Source of the DNA: Aeromicrobium sp. IC_218
Lineage (GTDB): Bacteria; Actinomycetota; Actinomycetes; Propionibacteriales; Nocardioidaceae
DNA: 64,000 bases
Direction: 5' to 3'
Assembly: GCF_004336805.1 (NCBI RefSeq)
Contig: NZ_SJXM01000007.1
Span: 62,001 to 126,000 of the forward strand
The notes below the pieces were generated by a model. It was not told where the DNA came from. It searched no databases and saw nothing but the letters and a program-made list of their open reading frames with translations. The position numbers and the translations under genes were made by a program. Below, piece after piece: positions 46,923 to 55,565 of this stretch; position 1 is the stretch's first letter; each line of letters starts with the position of its first letter.

Positions 46923-47822
46923 TCATCCTCTCGCGAGACGGTGCGCGGAGAGGAACTCCCACACCGTCCGCGTCGTGTCGAGCTCGTCGGACATCTTGCC
47001 CGACGGCCCGCCGGCCGCCGCCCGGTCGCCACCGGGCCACTGGTGACCTCCGTCGGCGACGACGTACGCTTCGAGCCGGGCGGCGCACCCGGTCCAGGTG
47101 CGGTGCTCGATCGCGCCGCGCCGCTCGACCTGCGGCTGACGGTCGCACTCGTTGCGCGCCCGCCACCGGTCGAGCATGAGGTCGACGGGTGCGGTGGGGC
47201 CGATGACCGACTTGATGTTGCCGTCGTAGGTGATGACCGGGTCGCGCCTGCCGTGCACGTAGAGCAGCGGCGCGGGCTCGGCGCGCGGGCAGCGGCCGAG
47301 GTCGAACGGGGCCGAGACGCCGGCGTAGGCGGCGAACGGGCTGTCGTCCTGGCAGGAGAGCGCCTGGGCCAGGGCCGAGCCGTTGGAGAACCCGGCCACG
47401 TAGGTGCGGTCCTCGTCGACGCAGGCCACGTCGTCGGCCACGTGCTCGACGAGCTCCTCCACGAACGTGACGTCGTCGTCCGAGCCGGTCGCCGGCGTCT
47501 CCCAGCGCTGCGGGTCGCCACCGCCCTCGGGCGCGACGACGACGAAGCCCTCCTCGTCGGCCGTCGCCAGCACCTGCGTCGTGGCGACGACGTCCTGGGC
47601 GTCGCTGTCGAAGCCGTGCAGCAGGTAGACCACCGGACGCGGACGGTCCTCGGCCGCGCCCTCGGGGACGTGCAGCAGGTACTCGCGCTCGACGCCGCCG
47701 ACCGTGACGCTCTCGCGCGTGGTGCCCGGGTCGACGTCCTCGCATGGTCCGGCCGCGGCGTCCGTCGGCCCGCAGGCGCTCAGCAGGGCGGCGGTCAGCA
47801 GGACGGGGAAGGCGACACGCAT
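46923..47822 (-). CDS. LpqC-like secreted esterase (PHB depolymerase/feruloyl esterase family)
   Basis: This 299-aa lipoprotein has signal peptide MRVAFPVLLTAALLSAC with lipobox LLSAC. The alpha/beta-hydrolase core shows VVYLLHGFDSDAQ (oxyanion region) and the nucleophile elbow VAGFSNGSALAQAL (GxSxG). APLLYVHGRRDPVITYDG (acid) and VVADGGHQWPGGDR (His) complete the triad. The family includes extracellular polyhydroxybutyrate depolymerases. TAGGGT lies 8 bases before ATG 47822, within the palindrome CCTAGGG-A-CCCTAGG. Confidence 0.88.
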   Translation of the reverse strand: MRVAFPVLLTAALLSACGPTDAAAGPCEDVDPGTTRESVTVGGVEREYLLHVPEGAAEDRPRPVVYLLHGFDSDAQDVVATTQVLATADEEGFVVVAPEGGGDPQRWETPATGSDDDVTFVEELVEHVADDVACVDEDRTYVAGFSNGSALAQALSCQDDSPFAAYAGVSAPFDLGRCPRAEPAPLLYVHGRRDPVITYDGNIKSVIGPTAPVDLMLDRWRARNECDRQPQVERRGAIEHRTWTGCAARLEAYVVADGGHQWPGGDRAAAGGPSGKMSDELDTTRTVWEFLSAHRLARG

Positions 47823-47838
47823 GCCTAGGGACCCTAGG

Positions 47839-50157
47839 TCAGGGGCTCGCGAGAAGCATCTCGCCGACGGCCGACAGCAGTGCCGGCGGGAGACCGAGCG
47901 TGCCCAGGTGGGCCATGCGGACGCCGGCGTCCATGTCACGGGTGGCGACGGCGTGGACGCGCTGCTTGACGTCGAACGGGATCTGCGCGCGGTCGAGCAG
48001 CTCGAAGACCCGCTCGGCGATCCGTTCGTCCCGCGGCTGCGGGTCCGGGCCGACCGACACGGTCAGCGGCTCGCCGACCGCGCACGGGCCGACGTCGACG
48101 ACCTGGCCGGTGCCGAGCAGCCGGACGCGCCACGTGCGCTCGGCCGGCAGGCAGTGGGTGGCGCCGGTGGCGGGGCCGATCGTCAGGGTGCCCGAGGCCT
48201 GGTCCCAGACCAGCTCGGTGCGCACGACGCCGGACTCGTCCATGCCGTCGCCGCGGCCGTCGTCCTCGACCAGGACGAACCGGCCGTCGGCCCCCACGAC
48301 CACGCCGACCTCGAGCGAGCCCGGGTTGCCGGTGGCGCCGGCCGCCGACGGGTCGGCGTCCAGCGGGACGATCGCGCCGGTGCGGGCCAGCACGGGGATG
48401 CTCCACAGGTCGCGGTGCAGGTCGAGCCGGCGGTCGCCGTCGTAGACCTGGCCGGTCAGGACGTCGACCCAGGTGCCCGGCGGCAGCCAGGCGGTCACTG
48501 ACCCGAGCATCGTCTGGGTGTCGCGCGGGCGGGTGATCGGCGCGACGAGCAGCTCGCTGCCGAACAGGTAGCTGTTGCGCAGGTCGTAGGCGTCGTCGAC
48601 GTCCGGGTGCTCCCAGTACAGCGGCTGCACGAGCGGCTCGCCCTCGCGCGCGGCGCGGTGGTTCATCGTGTGCAGGTACGGCAGCAGGCGGTGGCGGTGC
48701 CGCAGCCAGGTGGCCATGACCTGGCGGGCCTCGACGTTGAAGCGCCACGGCTCCTTGCTGTTGAACGGGTTGTTGCTGGAGTGCAGCCGGTTGATCGGGC
48801 TCAGCACGCCTAGCTGCACCCAGCGCGTCGCGAGCTCGTCGTCACGGCGTCCGCCGTAGTGGCCACCGACGTCGTGGCTCCACCAGCCGAAGCCGATGTT
48901 GGACGCCGTGGACGTGAAGTAGGGCTGGAAGTCCAGCGAGTCCCAGCTGATGACCGAGTCGCCGGAGAACCCGACCGGGTAGCGGTGGCTGCCCGGCCCG
49001 GCGTAGCGCGAGAACGTCAGCGGACGACGTCCGCCGCGGGCGTTGTCGAGGAAGTGGAGGTGGTTGAGCATCCACAGCGGGTCCAGGCCGGCGACGCGCG
49101 AGTAGGGCCCGGACTGCCAGTCGATCCACCAGAAGTCGACGCCCTCGTCCTCGAGCGGGCGGTGCAGCAGGTCGAAGTAGGCCCGCACGAACTCGCGGTC
49201 GGTGACGTCGAAGGCGACGGGCGCCCCGGCCTCGGGGTCGTGGCCGAGGGCCTGGGCGACGGCGACGTAGGCGTCCTCGTACTGGCGGACGCCGTCGGCG
49301 GGGTGGACGTTGAGCGTCACGTGCAGGCCCCGCGCGTGCAGGTCGTCGAGGAATCCCTGCGGGTCGGGGAAGAGCTCGCGGTTCCAGCTGTAGCCCGTCC
49401 AGCCGCTGCCGTGCACGGGGTCGACGTCGACGTGGTGCCAGTCCATGTCGAGCACGGCGACCGACAGCGGCACCCGCTCGGCCTCGAACCGGTCCACCAG
49501 CGCGCGGTACTCGTCGGCGGAGTAGGCGTAGTACCGGCTCCACCAGTTGCCCAGCGCGAACTTGGGCAGCAGGGGCTGGCCGCCGGACACGGCGTACAGC
49601 GCCTTGACCGCCTCGCGGTGGTCCAGCCCGTACGCGAACACGTAGACGTCCTGCCGGCTGCCGTCGCGCGGCTCGACCCAGCCGTCGTCGGTGAGCACCG
49701 GTGTCGTGGAGTCGTCGATGACCGCGTAGCCCCAGCGCGACACGACGCCGGGCTCGAGGTCGATCTCGCCGTCGGCCTTGTCGAGGGTGCGCGCGGTGCC
49801 GCCGAGGTCCGGCACGTCCTCGCCGTAGCGCCAGACCGAGTGGTAGTTGCTGACCCCGCCGCGCACCTGCACGCTCAGCCCGCTCGTGCTGAACGGCCGC
49901 TTGTCGTAGGTGAGGTGGAGCCGCGCGGTGACGATCTCCAGCACGTCCCCGTCGCGGACGTCGAACGCGGGCACCGGTTGCTCACGGTGCAGCGCGAACG
50001 CGCTCGCGCGGTCCTCGAACCGGCCGTCGGCGGCGTGCTCGAGGCGCACCAGCCCGTCGGTGAGGACGGTGATGCGGAACGTGTCGCCCTGGACGACCGC
50101 CCCAGGGGCGGCGACCGGGCTCGTCGGGATGCGGTGGACGTCGTGCTCGGCAGTCAC
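47839..50157 (-). CDS. Glycoside hydrolase family 31 protein (alpha-glucosidase-like)
   Basis: This 772-aa intracellular enzyme has an N-terminal GH31 beta domain (ITVLTDGLVRLEHAADGRFED), a (beta/alpha)8 barrel with LPKFALGNWWSRYYAYSADEYRALVDRF and VLDMDWHHVD, and the likely nucleophile Asp in VDFWWIDWQSG near residue 345. The acid/base Asp lies in GFSGDSVISWDSL near 400. The C-terminal domains (YLFGSELLVAPITRPRD and WLPPGTWVDVLTGQVYDG) are conserved. A 60-residue helical tail is added at the end. No signal peptide is seen. GTG 50157 is divergent from the glycosyltransferase gene. Substrate unknown. Confidence 0.9.
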   Translation of the reverse strand: MTAEHDVHRIPTSPVAAPGAVVQGDTFRITVLTDGLVRLEHAADGRFEDRASAFALHREQPVPAFDVRDGDVLEIVTARLHLTYDKRPFSTSGLSVQVRGGVSNYHSVWRYGEDVPDLGGTARTLDKADGEIDLEPGVVSRWGYAVIDDSTTPVLTDDGWVEPRDGSRQDVYVFAYGLDHREAVKALYAVSGGQPLLPKFALGNWWSRYYAYSADEYRALVDRFEAERVPLSVAVLDMDWHHVDVDPVHGSGWTGYSWNRELFPDPQGFLDDLHARGLHVTLNVHPADGVRQYEDAYVAVAQALGHDPEAGAPVAFDVTDREFVRAYFDLLHRPLEDEGVDFWWIDWQSGPYSRVAGLDPLWMLNHLHFLDNARGGRRPLTFSRYAGPGSHRYPVGFSGDSVISWDSLDFQPYFTSTASNIGFGWWSHDVGGHYGGRRDDELATRWVQLGVLSPINRLHSSNNPFNSKEPWRFNVEARQVMATWLRHRHRLLPYLHTMNHRAAREGEPLVQPLYWEHPDVDDAYDLRNSYLFGSELLVAPITRPRDTQTMLGSVTAWLPPGTWVDVLTGQVYDGDRRLDLHRDLWSIPVLARTGAIVPLDADPSAAGATGNPGSLEVGVVVGADGRFVLVEDDGRGDGMDESGVVRTELVWDQASGTLTIGPATGATHCLPAERTWRVRLLGTGQVVDVGPCAVGEPLTVSVGPDPQPRDERIAERVFELLDRAQIPFDVKQRVHAVATRDMDAGVRMAHLGTLGLPPALLSAVGEMLLASP

Positions 50158-50218
50158 GGTTCCACGTTCTCACGCCGACGCCCGCCGTTCACCCGGACTG
50201 CGTCACGCGCCCGGCCGC

Positions 50219-50244
50219 CGTGTGGAAGCATGGGCGCGCCCCGC
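50219..50244 (+). promoter_or_regulatory. Putative promoter shared by the glycosyltransferase and tRNA-Arg genes
   Basis: CGTGTGGAAGCATGGG at this site matches CGTGTGGGAGCATGGA at 51050; over 26 bases 22 are identical. AAGCAT (50226-50231) would be the -10 of the glycosyltransferase gene, and GAGCAT (51057-51062) of tRNA-Arg, putting transcription start about 5 bases before the tRNA. The 116-bp gap before the gene holds nothing else I can assign. Confidence 0.4.
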
Positions 50245-50273
50245 ACGCCCAGCCTCCAGGAGCAGCACGCCGC

Positions 50274-51020
50274 ATGGTCCGTCTCGCCGTCGTCGTGCCC
50301 ACCTACCAGGAGCGCGCCAACATCGTCCCGCTCATGGGCCGGCTCGCCCAGGTCGCGCGCGAGCACCCCGAGGACGCGGTGCGGGTGCTGGTGGTCGACG
50401 ACTCCTCCCCCGACGGCACCGCCGCGCTCGTGCGGTCGATGGCCGGGGAGCTGGCCAGCGGCGGGCTGACCGTCGAGGTGCTCGAGCGGGCCGAGAAGAA
50501 CGGGCTCGGCCGCGCCTACGTCGAGGGCATGCAGCACGTGCTGCGACGCGCCGACGTCGACGCGGTGCTGCAGATGGACGCCGACCTCTCGCACGACCCG
50601 CGGTACGTCCACGACTTCCTCGAGCACGCCCGCGCCGGTGCCGAGCTCGTCGTCGCGTCCCGCTACGTGCCCGGCGGCGCGACGCCGGACTGGGGCTGGC
50701 ACCGCAAGGCGCTGAGCCGGGGCGGCAACTGGTACGCCCGGCTGCTGCTCGGCCGGGCCCTGTCGGACTACACCGGCGGCTTCAACCTGTACGCCGCCGA
50801 CCTGCTGCGGCGCATGGACCTGGAGAGCGTCGGGTCGGCCGGCTACGCGTTCCAGATCGAGATGAAGACCCGGGCGCTGCGCCTGACCGACAAGGTCGTG
50901 CAGCTGCCGATCGTCTTCCTCGACCGCACCGAGGGGACGTCCAAGATCCCGCGCTCGACCCTGCTGACGTCCCTGCGCCTGGTCACGACGCTCGGCCTGC
51001 GCCGCCTGCTCGGCCGCTGA
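50274..51020 (+). CDS. Dpm1-like polyprenol monophosphomannose synthase
   Basis: This 248-aa GT2 glycosyltransferase makes polyprenyl-phospho-mannose from GDP-mannose. LAVVVPTYQERANIVPLM at the N-terminus, VLVVDDSSPDGTAALV, VLQMDADLSHDPRYV (DxD metal motif near residue 102) and SDYTGGFNLYAADLLRRM are typical of the Ppm1/Dpm1 catalytic domain. It lacks the membrane Lnt domain fused in some mycobacterial Ppm1. Its product would feed Pmt (29008) and lipoglycans. ATG 50274 is preceded by AGGAG at a long spacing. Confidence 0.9.
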   Translation: MVRLAVVVPTYQERANIVPLMGRLAQVAREHPEDAVRVLVVDDSSPDGTAALVRSMAGELASGGLTVEVLERAEKNGLGRAYVEGMQHVLRRADVDAVLQMDADLSHDPRYVHDFLEHARAGAELVVASRYVPGGATPDWGWHRKALSRGGNWYARLLLGRALSDYTGGFNLYAADLLRRMDLESVGSAGYAFQIEMKTRALRLTDKVVQLPIVFLDRTEGTSKIPRSTLLTSLRLVTTLGLRRLLGR

Positions 51021-51073
51021 GCGCTGACGACCTGCTCCGGCCCGACGCCCGTGTGGGAGCATGGAGCCGCCCC

Positions 51074-51149
51074 GCCTCCGTAGCTCAGGGGATAGAGCAC
51101 CGCTCTCCTAAAGCGGGTGTCGCAGGTTCGAATCCTGCCGGGGGCACCA
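51074..51149 (+). tRNA. tRNA-Arg (anticodon CCT)
   Basis: The acceptor arms GCCTCCG and CGGGGGC pair with one G-U. The anticodon arm CCGCT-CTCCTAA-AGCGG gives anticodon CCT for codon AGG. The T arm is GCAGG-TTCGAAT-CCTGC. Discriminator A and CCA are encoded, and the gene is 76 bases long. The upstream GAGCAT lies about 12 bases before the 5' end. It is the only tRNA in the window with encoded CCA. Confidence 0.95.
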
Positions 51150-51174
51150 CGTTCTCCACGACCCGCGCTGCCGG

Positions 51175-52152
51175 TCAGTACCCGGTCGGCAGGCGCGGCG
51201 AGTACGACGCCTCCAGCTCCGACACGTCCTCGTCGGAGAGGTCCAGCTCGAGCGCGGCCACGGCATCCGCCAGGTGGTGGTCCTGGGTGGCGCCCACGAT
51301 GGGCGCGTCGACGACCGGGTTGCGCAGCACCCACGCCAGGGCGACCTGCGCCATCGGGACGTCGTGCCGGGCCGCGACCGCCTGGACCGCGGCGACGATG
51401 GCGGCGTCGGCGTCCTGGTAGAGCCGCTGGCCGAAGGCGTCGGACTCCACGCGATCGGTCCTGGTGTCCCACGGACGAGCGAGCCGGCCACGCGCCAGCG
51501 GGCTCCACGGGATGGAGCCCATCCCCTGGTCGGCCAGCAGCGGGAACATCTCCCGCTCCTCCTCGCGCATGAGCAGGCTGTACTGGTCCTGCATCGACAC
51601 GAACCGGGTCCATCCACCGAGGTCGGCGGCGTGTTGCATCTTCGCGAGCTGCCACGCGGCCATCGACGAGGCGCCGAGGTACCGGACCTTCCCGGCCTTC
51701 ACGACGTCGTGGAGCACCTCCATGGTCTCCTCGACCGGCGTCGCGGGATCGAAACGGTGGATCTGGTACAGGTCGACGTAGTCGGTGCCGAGCCGGGCCA
51801 GGGACGCGTCGAGCTGCTCGAGGACGGCCTTGCGCGAGAGCCCGGAGCCGCCCGGCCCGTCGTGCATCACCCCGTGCACCTTGGTCGCCAGGACGACGTC
51901 CTCGCGCCGGGAGAAGCGGCTGATGGCCCGGCCCACGTACTCCTCGGACGACCCGCCGCTGTAGACGTTCGCGGTGTCCCAGAACGTGATGCCGAGCTCG
52001 ACCGCCTGGCGGAAGAACCCGGCCGCCCGGTCCTCGTCGAGCACCCACGGGTGACCGCCTCGGGAGGCGTCCCCGAAGCTCATGCACCCCAGCGCGATCC
52101 GGCTGACCGTCAGGCCCGTCGAGCCCAGCTTCGTGTAGTCCATGGTCGTCAT
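51175..52152 (-). CDS. Aldo/keto reductase
   Basis: This 325-aa NADPH-dependent TIM-barrel oxidoreductase has YTKLGSTGLTVSRIALGCMSFG at the N-terminus. The catalytic tetrad is FWDTANVY (Asp, Tyr), VLATKVHG (Lys) and YQIHRFD (His). The cofactor region ends in VVDAPIVGATQDHHLADAV. It belongs to the YajO/tas-like group of general reductases. ATG 52152 has GAGAGGACG upstream, and the gene starts 12 bases after the lysR stop on the same strand, so it is probably co-transcribed with the LysR gene. Confidence 0.92.
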   Translation of the reverse strand: MTTMDYTKLGSTGLTVSRIALGCMSFGDASRGGHPWVLDEDRAAGFFRQAVELGITFWDTANVYSGGSSEEYVGRAISRFSRREDVVLATKVHGVMHDGPGGSGLSRKAVLEQLDASLARLGTDYVDLYQIHRFDPATPVEETMEVLHDVVKAGKVRYLGASSMAAWQLAKMQHAADLGGWTRFVSMQDQYSLLMREEEREMFPLLADQGMGSIPWSPLARGRLARPWDTRTDRVESDAFGQRLYQDADAAIVAAVQAVAARHDVPMAQVALAWVLRNPVVDAPIVGATQDHHLADAVAALELDLSDEDVSELEASYSPRLPTGY

Positions 52153-52164
52153 CGTCCTCTCGTC

Positions 52165-53118
52165 TCAGCCGGCGCGCTGCTCGGCAGCCGTGCGCAGGGC
52201 CCGCAGCACGTGCCGCACGGCCGGGACCTGCGACGTGTTGCGCCGGGTCAGGGCCAGCACGCGCCGGGGCGGCAGGTCGGCCACCGGCACGTCGACGACG
52301 CCCGCGTGACGGCTCGCGCTGAGGGCGAGCGCCGGCAGGGTCGCGACGGCCATGCCGCTGGCGACCAGGGCCTGCACCACCACGTAGTCGTCGGTGCTGT
52401 GCCGCACGTCCGGCGCGAAGCCCGCCCGCGCCGCTGCCCCCACCAGGTGCCGGCGACAGGTCGGGCACCCGGCCACCCACGCCTCGTCGGCCAGGTCCAG
52501 CAGGGTGACGTCCTCGCGGGACGCCCGCGGGTCGGCCCGCGGCAGGACGAGACGCACCGGGTCGTCCATCAGCCAGGCCGCGTCGACGTCGCCGCGCACG
52601 ACGTCCTCCCCCGCGTGCTCGAACACGACCGCGACGTCGCACTCCCCCGCCGCCAGCGCCGCGCGGGCCTCGGGCGGCTCGAGCTGGTCCAGCCGCACGT
52701 CGACGCCGGGGAAGCGCCGGGCCATCACCGTCACCGCGTCGGCGGCAAGGGTCGCGCTCGCCGACGGGAACGCCGCGAGCCGCACCGTCCCGGCCCGTGC
52801 CTGCGCGTGCGCCTGCGCCTCGCGCGCGGCGTCGGCCAGCGACGCGGCGACGGCCTCGGCGTGCCGCAGCAGCGCGCGTCCCGCCTCCGTGATCTCGATG
52901 CCACGGCCGCGGCGCACGGCGAGCGGGACGCCCAGCGTCCGCTCGAGCCGGCGGACGTGCTGGCTGACCGCCGGCTGCGTCCAGCCCAGGGCCTGCGCCG
53001 CCGCGGTGAGCGATCCCGCGCGGCCGACCTCGCCGAACACCAGCAGCGAGCGCGGGTCGATCGACCGGCCGTCCGGGCCGCCGGGCGCGCCGCGTCCGGC
53101 CTCGGCCTGCTCGTCCAT
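52165..53118 (-). CDS. LysR family transcriptional regulator
   Basis: This 317-aa regulator has an N-terminal winged helix (LLVFGEVGRAGSLTAAAQALGWTQPAVSQHVRRLERTLG, residues about 25-63) and a C-terminal periplasmic-binding-like effector domain with VRLAAFPSASATLAADAVTVMARRFPGVDVRLDQ. ATG 53118 has AGGTG upstream. It is divergent from an aspartate-racemase gene, and a LysR-type site lies between them, so it probably regulates that gene and its own aldo/keto reductase partner. Confidence 0.93.
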   Translation of the reverse strand: MDEQAEAGRGAPGGPDGRSIDPRSLLVFGEVGRAGSLTAAAQALGWTQPAVSQHVRRLERTLGVPLAVRRGRGIEITEAGRALLRHAEAVAASLADAAREAQAHAQARAGTVRLAAFPSASATLAADAVTVMARRFPGVDVRLDQLEPPEARAALAAGECDVAVVFEHAGEDVVRGDVDAAWLMDDPVRLVLPRADPRASREDVTLLDLADEAWVAGCPTCRRHLVGAAARAGFAPDVRHSTDDYVVVQALVASGMAVATLPALALSASRHAGVVDVPVADLPPRRVLALTRRNTSQVPAVRHVLRALRTAAEQRAG

Positions 53119-53143
53119 CCGGCACCTCCACACCGAAGCTCCG

Positions 53144-53174
53144 CTTGGGAGTCGTCCAAGAACTCTGGCATTGT
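53144..53174 (+). promoter_or_regulatory. LysR-type box and racemase promoter
   Basis: CTTGG-GAGTCGT-CCAAG (53144-53160) is a T-N11-A type inverted repeat, the form bound by LysR regulators. TTGGGA (53145-53150) would be a -35 element, with CATTGT (53169-53174) as -10 at 18 bases. The box overlaps the -35, which suits activation or repression by LysR. Transcription would start near 53181, giving a leader of about 57 bases. Confidence 0.5.
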
Positions 53175-53237
53175 GCCGCCCTCTCGCCCGGTCCGACCAT
53201 GGAACGACCACTCCACGGACGACGAAGGACGGACGAG

Positions 53238-53933
53238 ATGCGCACGATCGGGATGCTCGGCGGGATGAGCTGGGAGTCGACGGCGGAGTACTACCGGCTG
53301 GCCAACGAGCTGGTGCGCGAACGGCTGGGCGGCGTCCACTCGGCCCGGATCGTGCTCGACTCGCTCGACTTCGCCGACGTCGAGGTGCTGCAGGCCGACG
53401 GACGCTGGGACGAGGCCGGCCGGCTGCTCGCCGACCGTGCCCGGGCGGTCGTCGCCGCCGGCGCCGACGTCGTCGTGCTGTGCACCAACACGATGCACCT
53501 CGTGATCGAGGACGTCGAGCGCGCGGCCGGCGTGCCCGTGCTGCACATCGCCGACGCGGCTGCCGCGCGGATCCGGTCCGCCGGCCTCGACCGCGTCGGG
53601 CTCCTCGGCACCGCGTTCACGATGGAGCAGGACTTCTACCGCGACCGCATGGCCGGGCACGGGCTGGAGGTGCTCGTGCCCGAGGCCGACGACCGTGCGC
53701 TCGTCCACCGCGTCATCTACGAGGAGCTGGTCCGTGGCGTGGTGAGCGAGTCCTCGCGCGCGGAGTACCGCGCGGTCATCGAGCGGCTCGCGGAGCGTGG
53801 CGCCCGGGGCGTCGTGCTCGGCTGCACCGAGATCGAGCTGCTCGTCGGCGACGCCGACAGCCCGGTGCCGGTCTTCCCGACCACGCGGATCCACGTCGAG
53901 GCCGCGGTCGACCTGGCGCTCGCCGACGGCTGA
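53238..53933 (+). CDS. Aspartate/glutamate racemase family protein
   Basis: This 231-aa PLP-independent racemase uses two cysteines. GMLGGMSWESTAEYYRLAN is the N-terminal signature, LCTNTMHLV holds the first Cys (about residue 81) and VLGCTEIELLV holds the second (about 196). Length and motifs fit the aspartate-racemase group. D-aspartate could serve peptidoglycan or signalling. ATG 53238 has ACGAG directly upstream and GAAGGA further out. It is divergent from the lysR gene. Confidence 0.92.
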   Translation: MRTIGMLGGMSWESTAEYYRLANELVRERLGGVHSARIVLDSLDFADVEVLQADGRWDEAGRLLADRARAVVAAGADVVVLCTNTMHLVIEDVERAAGVPVLHIADAAAARIRSAGLDRVGLLGTAFTMEQDFYRDRMAGHGLEVLVPEADDRALVHRVIYEELVRGVVSESSRAEYRAVIERLAERGARGVVLGCTEIELLVGDADSPVPVFPTTRIHVEAAVDLALADG

Positions 53934-54041
53934 GTCCCCGTCACCCCCAGGTCGCGGGGATCCGCCGGGACTCGACCCGCTCCTACCGTCGTGCCGACCG
54001 GCAGGCCGCCGGCCCCGCCCACGACCGTCCGGAAGATGCTC

Positions 54042-55403
54042 ATGTCCCTGTTGTCACCGCGCCGCACCCTCGCGGCCGTCACCCTCGCCGCCGCCGTGTG
54101 CGCAGGCACGTTCGCACCGGCCCAGGCCGAGGAGACACCTGCTTCCTCGTCGCCCCCGCCGGCCATCGTGTCCGCGGCGGACGACGTGCCCCTGCCTCCG
54201 CAGCTCGAGGGCTACGAGCTCGCTCCCGACGCCAGCGGCTACAGCTGGGGAACGCGGGAGCAGGACTTCATCGCGTCGTGCCTCGGCGTGCCCTCTCCCG
54301 TCGGCGGCCACGCCCGGGTCGGGCAGTTCTACAAGGACGGCAGGACGCCGAAGGTCGGCGACCTGTTCTACGCCCGGCTCGACGTCTCGTACACCGGTTC
54401 GTCGTGCATGCCGCACACCGAGATCGGCGTGACGGAGTGGGTGAACCCGGTCGGCACGGACCTGTACGCCGACGACGGCGACTGGCAGATCCTCGGCGCG
54501 ATCTACTCCAGCACCCGGGACCCGCAGTGGTCGAACGGTCCGTGGTGGATCAGCAACCCCGGCCCGCACGGTGGCACCAAGATCCAGAACTACGACAAGG
54601 CCACGCAGAAGGTCGTGAACTGGGAGCTCCGCCAGGGCGAGGTCCTCACGCTGTTCGTCCCCGTCCGGGCGCTGCGTCCGCTCATCGGTGCCGGCTCGGC
54701 CCGCCCGTGGTGCACCTGGCGCACCCAGGGCGACGGCCCGTGCCCGCGCACCCAGGCCGGTGACCACCTGCAGGTCGGCGTCCAGACCACCCACCGGTTC
54801 GGCGACTGGTACGCCCCGTACGTCGGCCTGTTCGCCAGCGGCTCGGTCTCCCCGACGCTCTCGGCTCGCGCCGCCACCACGTTCTCGGCCGGACGCGCCG
54901 GTGCGGTCACCGCGACGGTGAACGCCCAGGGTGCGGCGGCCGCCGGCACCGTCACCGTGCGCCGTGGTGCGAGCGTCGTCGGGTCGGCCCGCCTGTCCGC
55001 CGCGGGACGCAACAGCGTCCGCGTGCCCGTGCGGGCCCTGCCGGCCGGCGCCCAGTCGCTCACGGTCAGCTACAGCGGGTCCAGCACGGTGAAGGGACGC
55101 TCCACCACCCTGCGCGTGAACGTCGCCAAGGCACGCGCCTCGGTCGCCGCCAAGGCCGGGCGGATCCGCAAGGGCAAGGGCACCGTCGGCGCGACCGTGC
55201 GCGCCCCGGGCCTGCGGCCCACCGGCACCGTGGTCGTCCGCGCCGGCCGCAAGGTCGTCGGACGCGCGAAGGTCGGCGGCTCCGGCCGCGTCTCCGTGCG
55301 GGTGAAGGGCGTGCCGCGCGGCACCCGCAGGCTGACCGTCGCCTACGGCGGCAGCAGCCAGGTCGTCGGCCGCACGGTGACGCTGAAGGTCCGCGCCTCC
55401 TAG
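54042..55403 (+). CDS. Secreted protein with two C-terminal Ig-like repeats
   Basis: This 453-aa protein has signal peptide SLLSPRRTLAAVTLAAAVCAGTFAPAQA with an Ala-x-Ala cleavage site. The 215-residue middle region contains four Cys and many Trp (GDLFYARLDVSYTGSSCMPHTEIG, WCTWRTQGDGPCPRTQAG) and I do not recognise it. The C-terminus has two Ig-like repeats of about 85 residues with a common ending (LTVSYSGSSTVKGR and LTVAYGGSSQVVGR). They resemble cell-surface adhesion or stalk domains. ATG 54042 was chosen because GGAAG lies 6 bases upstream. No cell-wall anchor motif is seen. Confidence 0.83.
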   Translation: MSLLSPRRTLAAVTLAAAVCAGTFAPAQAEETPASSSPPPAIVSAADDVPLPPQLEGYELAPDASGYSWGTREQDFIASCLGVPSPVGGHARVGQFYKDGRTPKVGDLFYARLDVSYTGSSCMPHTEIGVTEWVNPVGTDLYADDGDWQILGAIYSSTRDPQWSNGPWWISNPGPHGGTKIQNYDKATQKVVNWELRQGEVLTLFVPVRALRPLIGAGSARPWCTWRTQGDGPCPRTQAGDHLQVGVQTTHRFGDWYAPYVGLFASGSVSPTLSARAATTFSAGRAGAVTATVNAQGAAAAGTVTVRRGASVVGSARLSAAGRNSVRVPVRALPAGAQSLTVSYSGSSTVKGRSTTLRVNVAKARASVAAKAGRIRKGKGTVGATVRAPGLRPTGTVVVRAGRKVVGRAKVGGSGRVSVRVKGVPRGTRRLTVAYGGSSQVVGRTVTLKVRAS

Positions 55404-55431
55404 CCGTCGCCCGACCCCACGCGAGCCGGTC

Positions 55432-55457
55432 CGGACCACCTCGGTCCGGCCGGCTCG
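55432..55457. terminator. Hairpin after the secreted Ig-like gene
   Basis: CGAGCCGG and CCGGCTCG together with CCGGACC and GGTCCGG form a stem of about 14 bp with one bulged T. It lies 30 bases after the stop codon. The remaining 100 bases before the SARP gene show a possible AAGGGA ribosome site but no operator I can assign. Confidence 0.65.
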
Positions 55458-55565
55458 TCGTGTCCGGCCCGTCACGCCCGGTTCCGCGCCCACGGGCCCC
55501 GCGCGCGTGGGACGCTCTTCCCGACCGCCACCGGCCCGCACCGTCACCAGAAGGGACCCCAGCCC

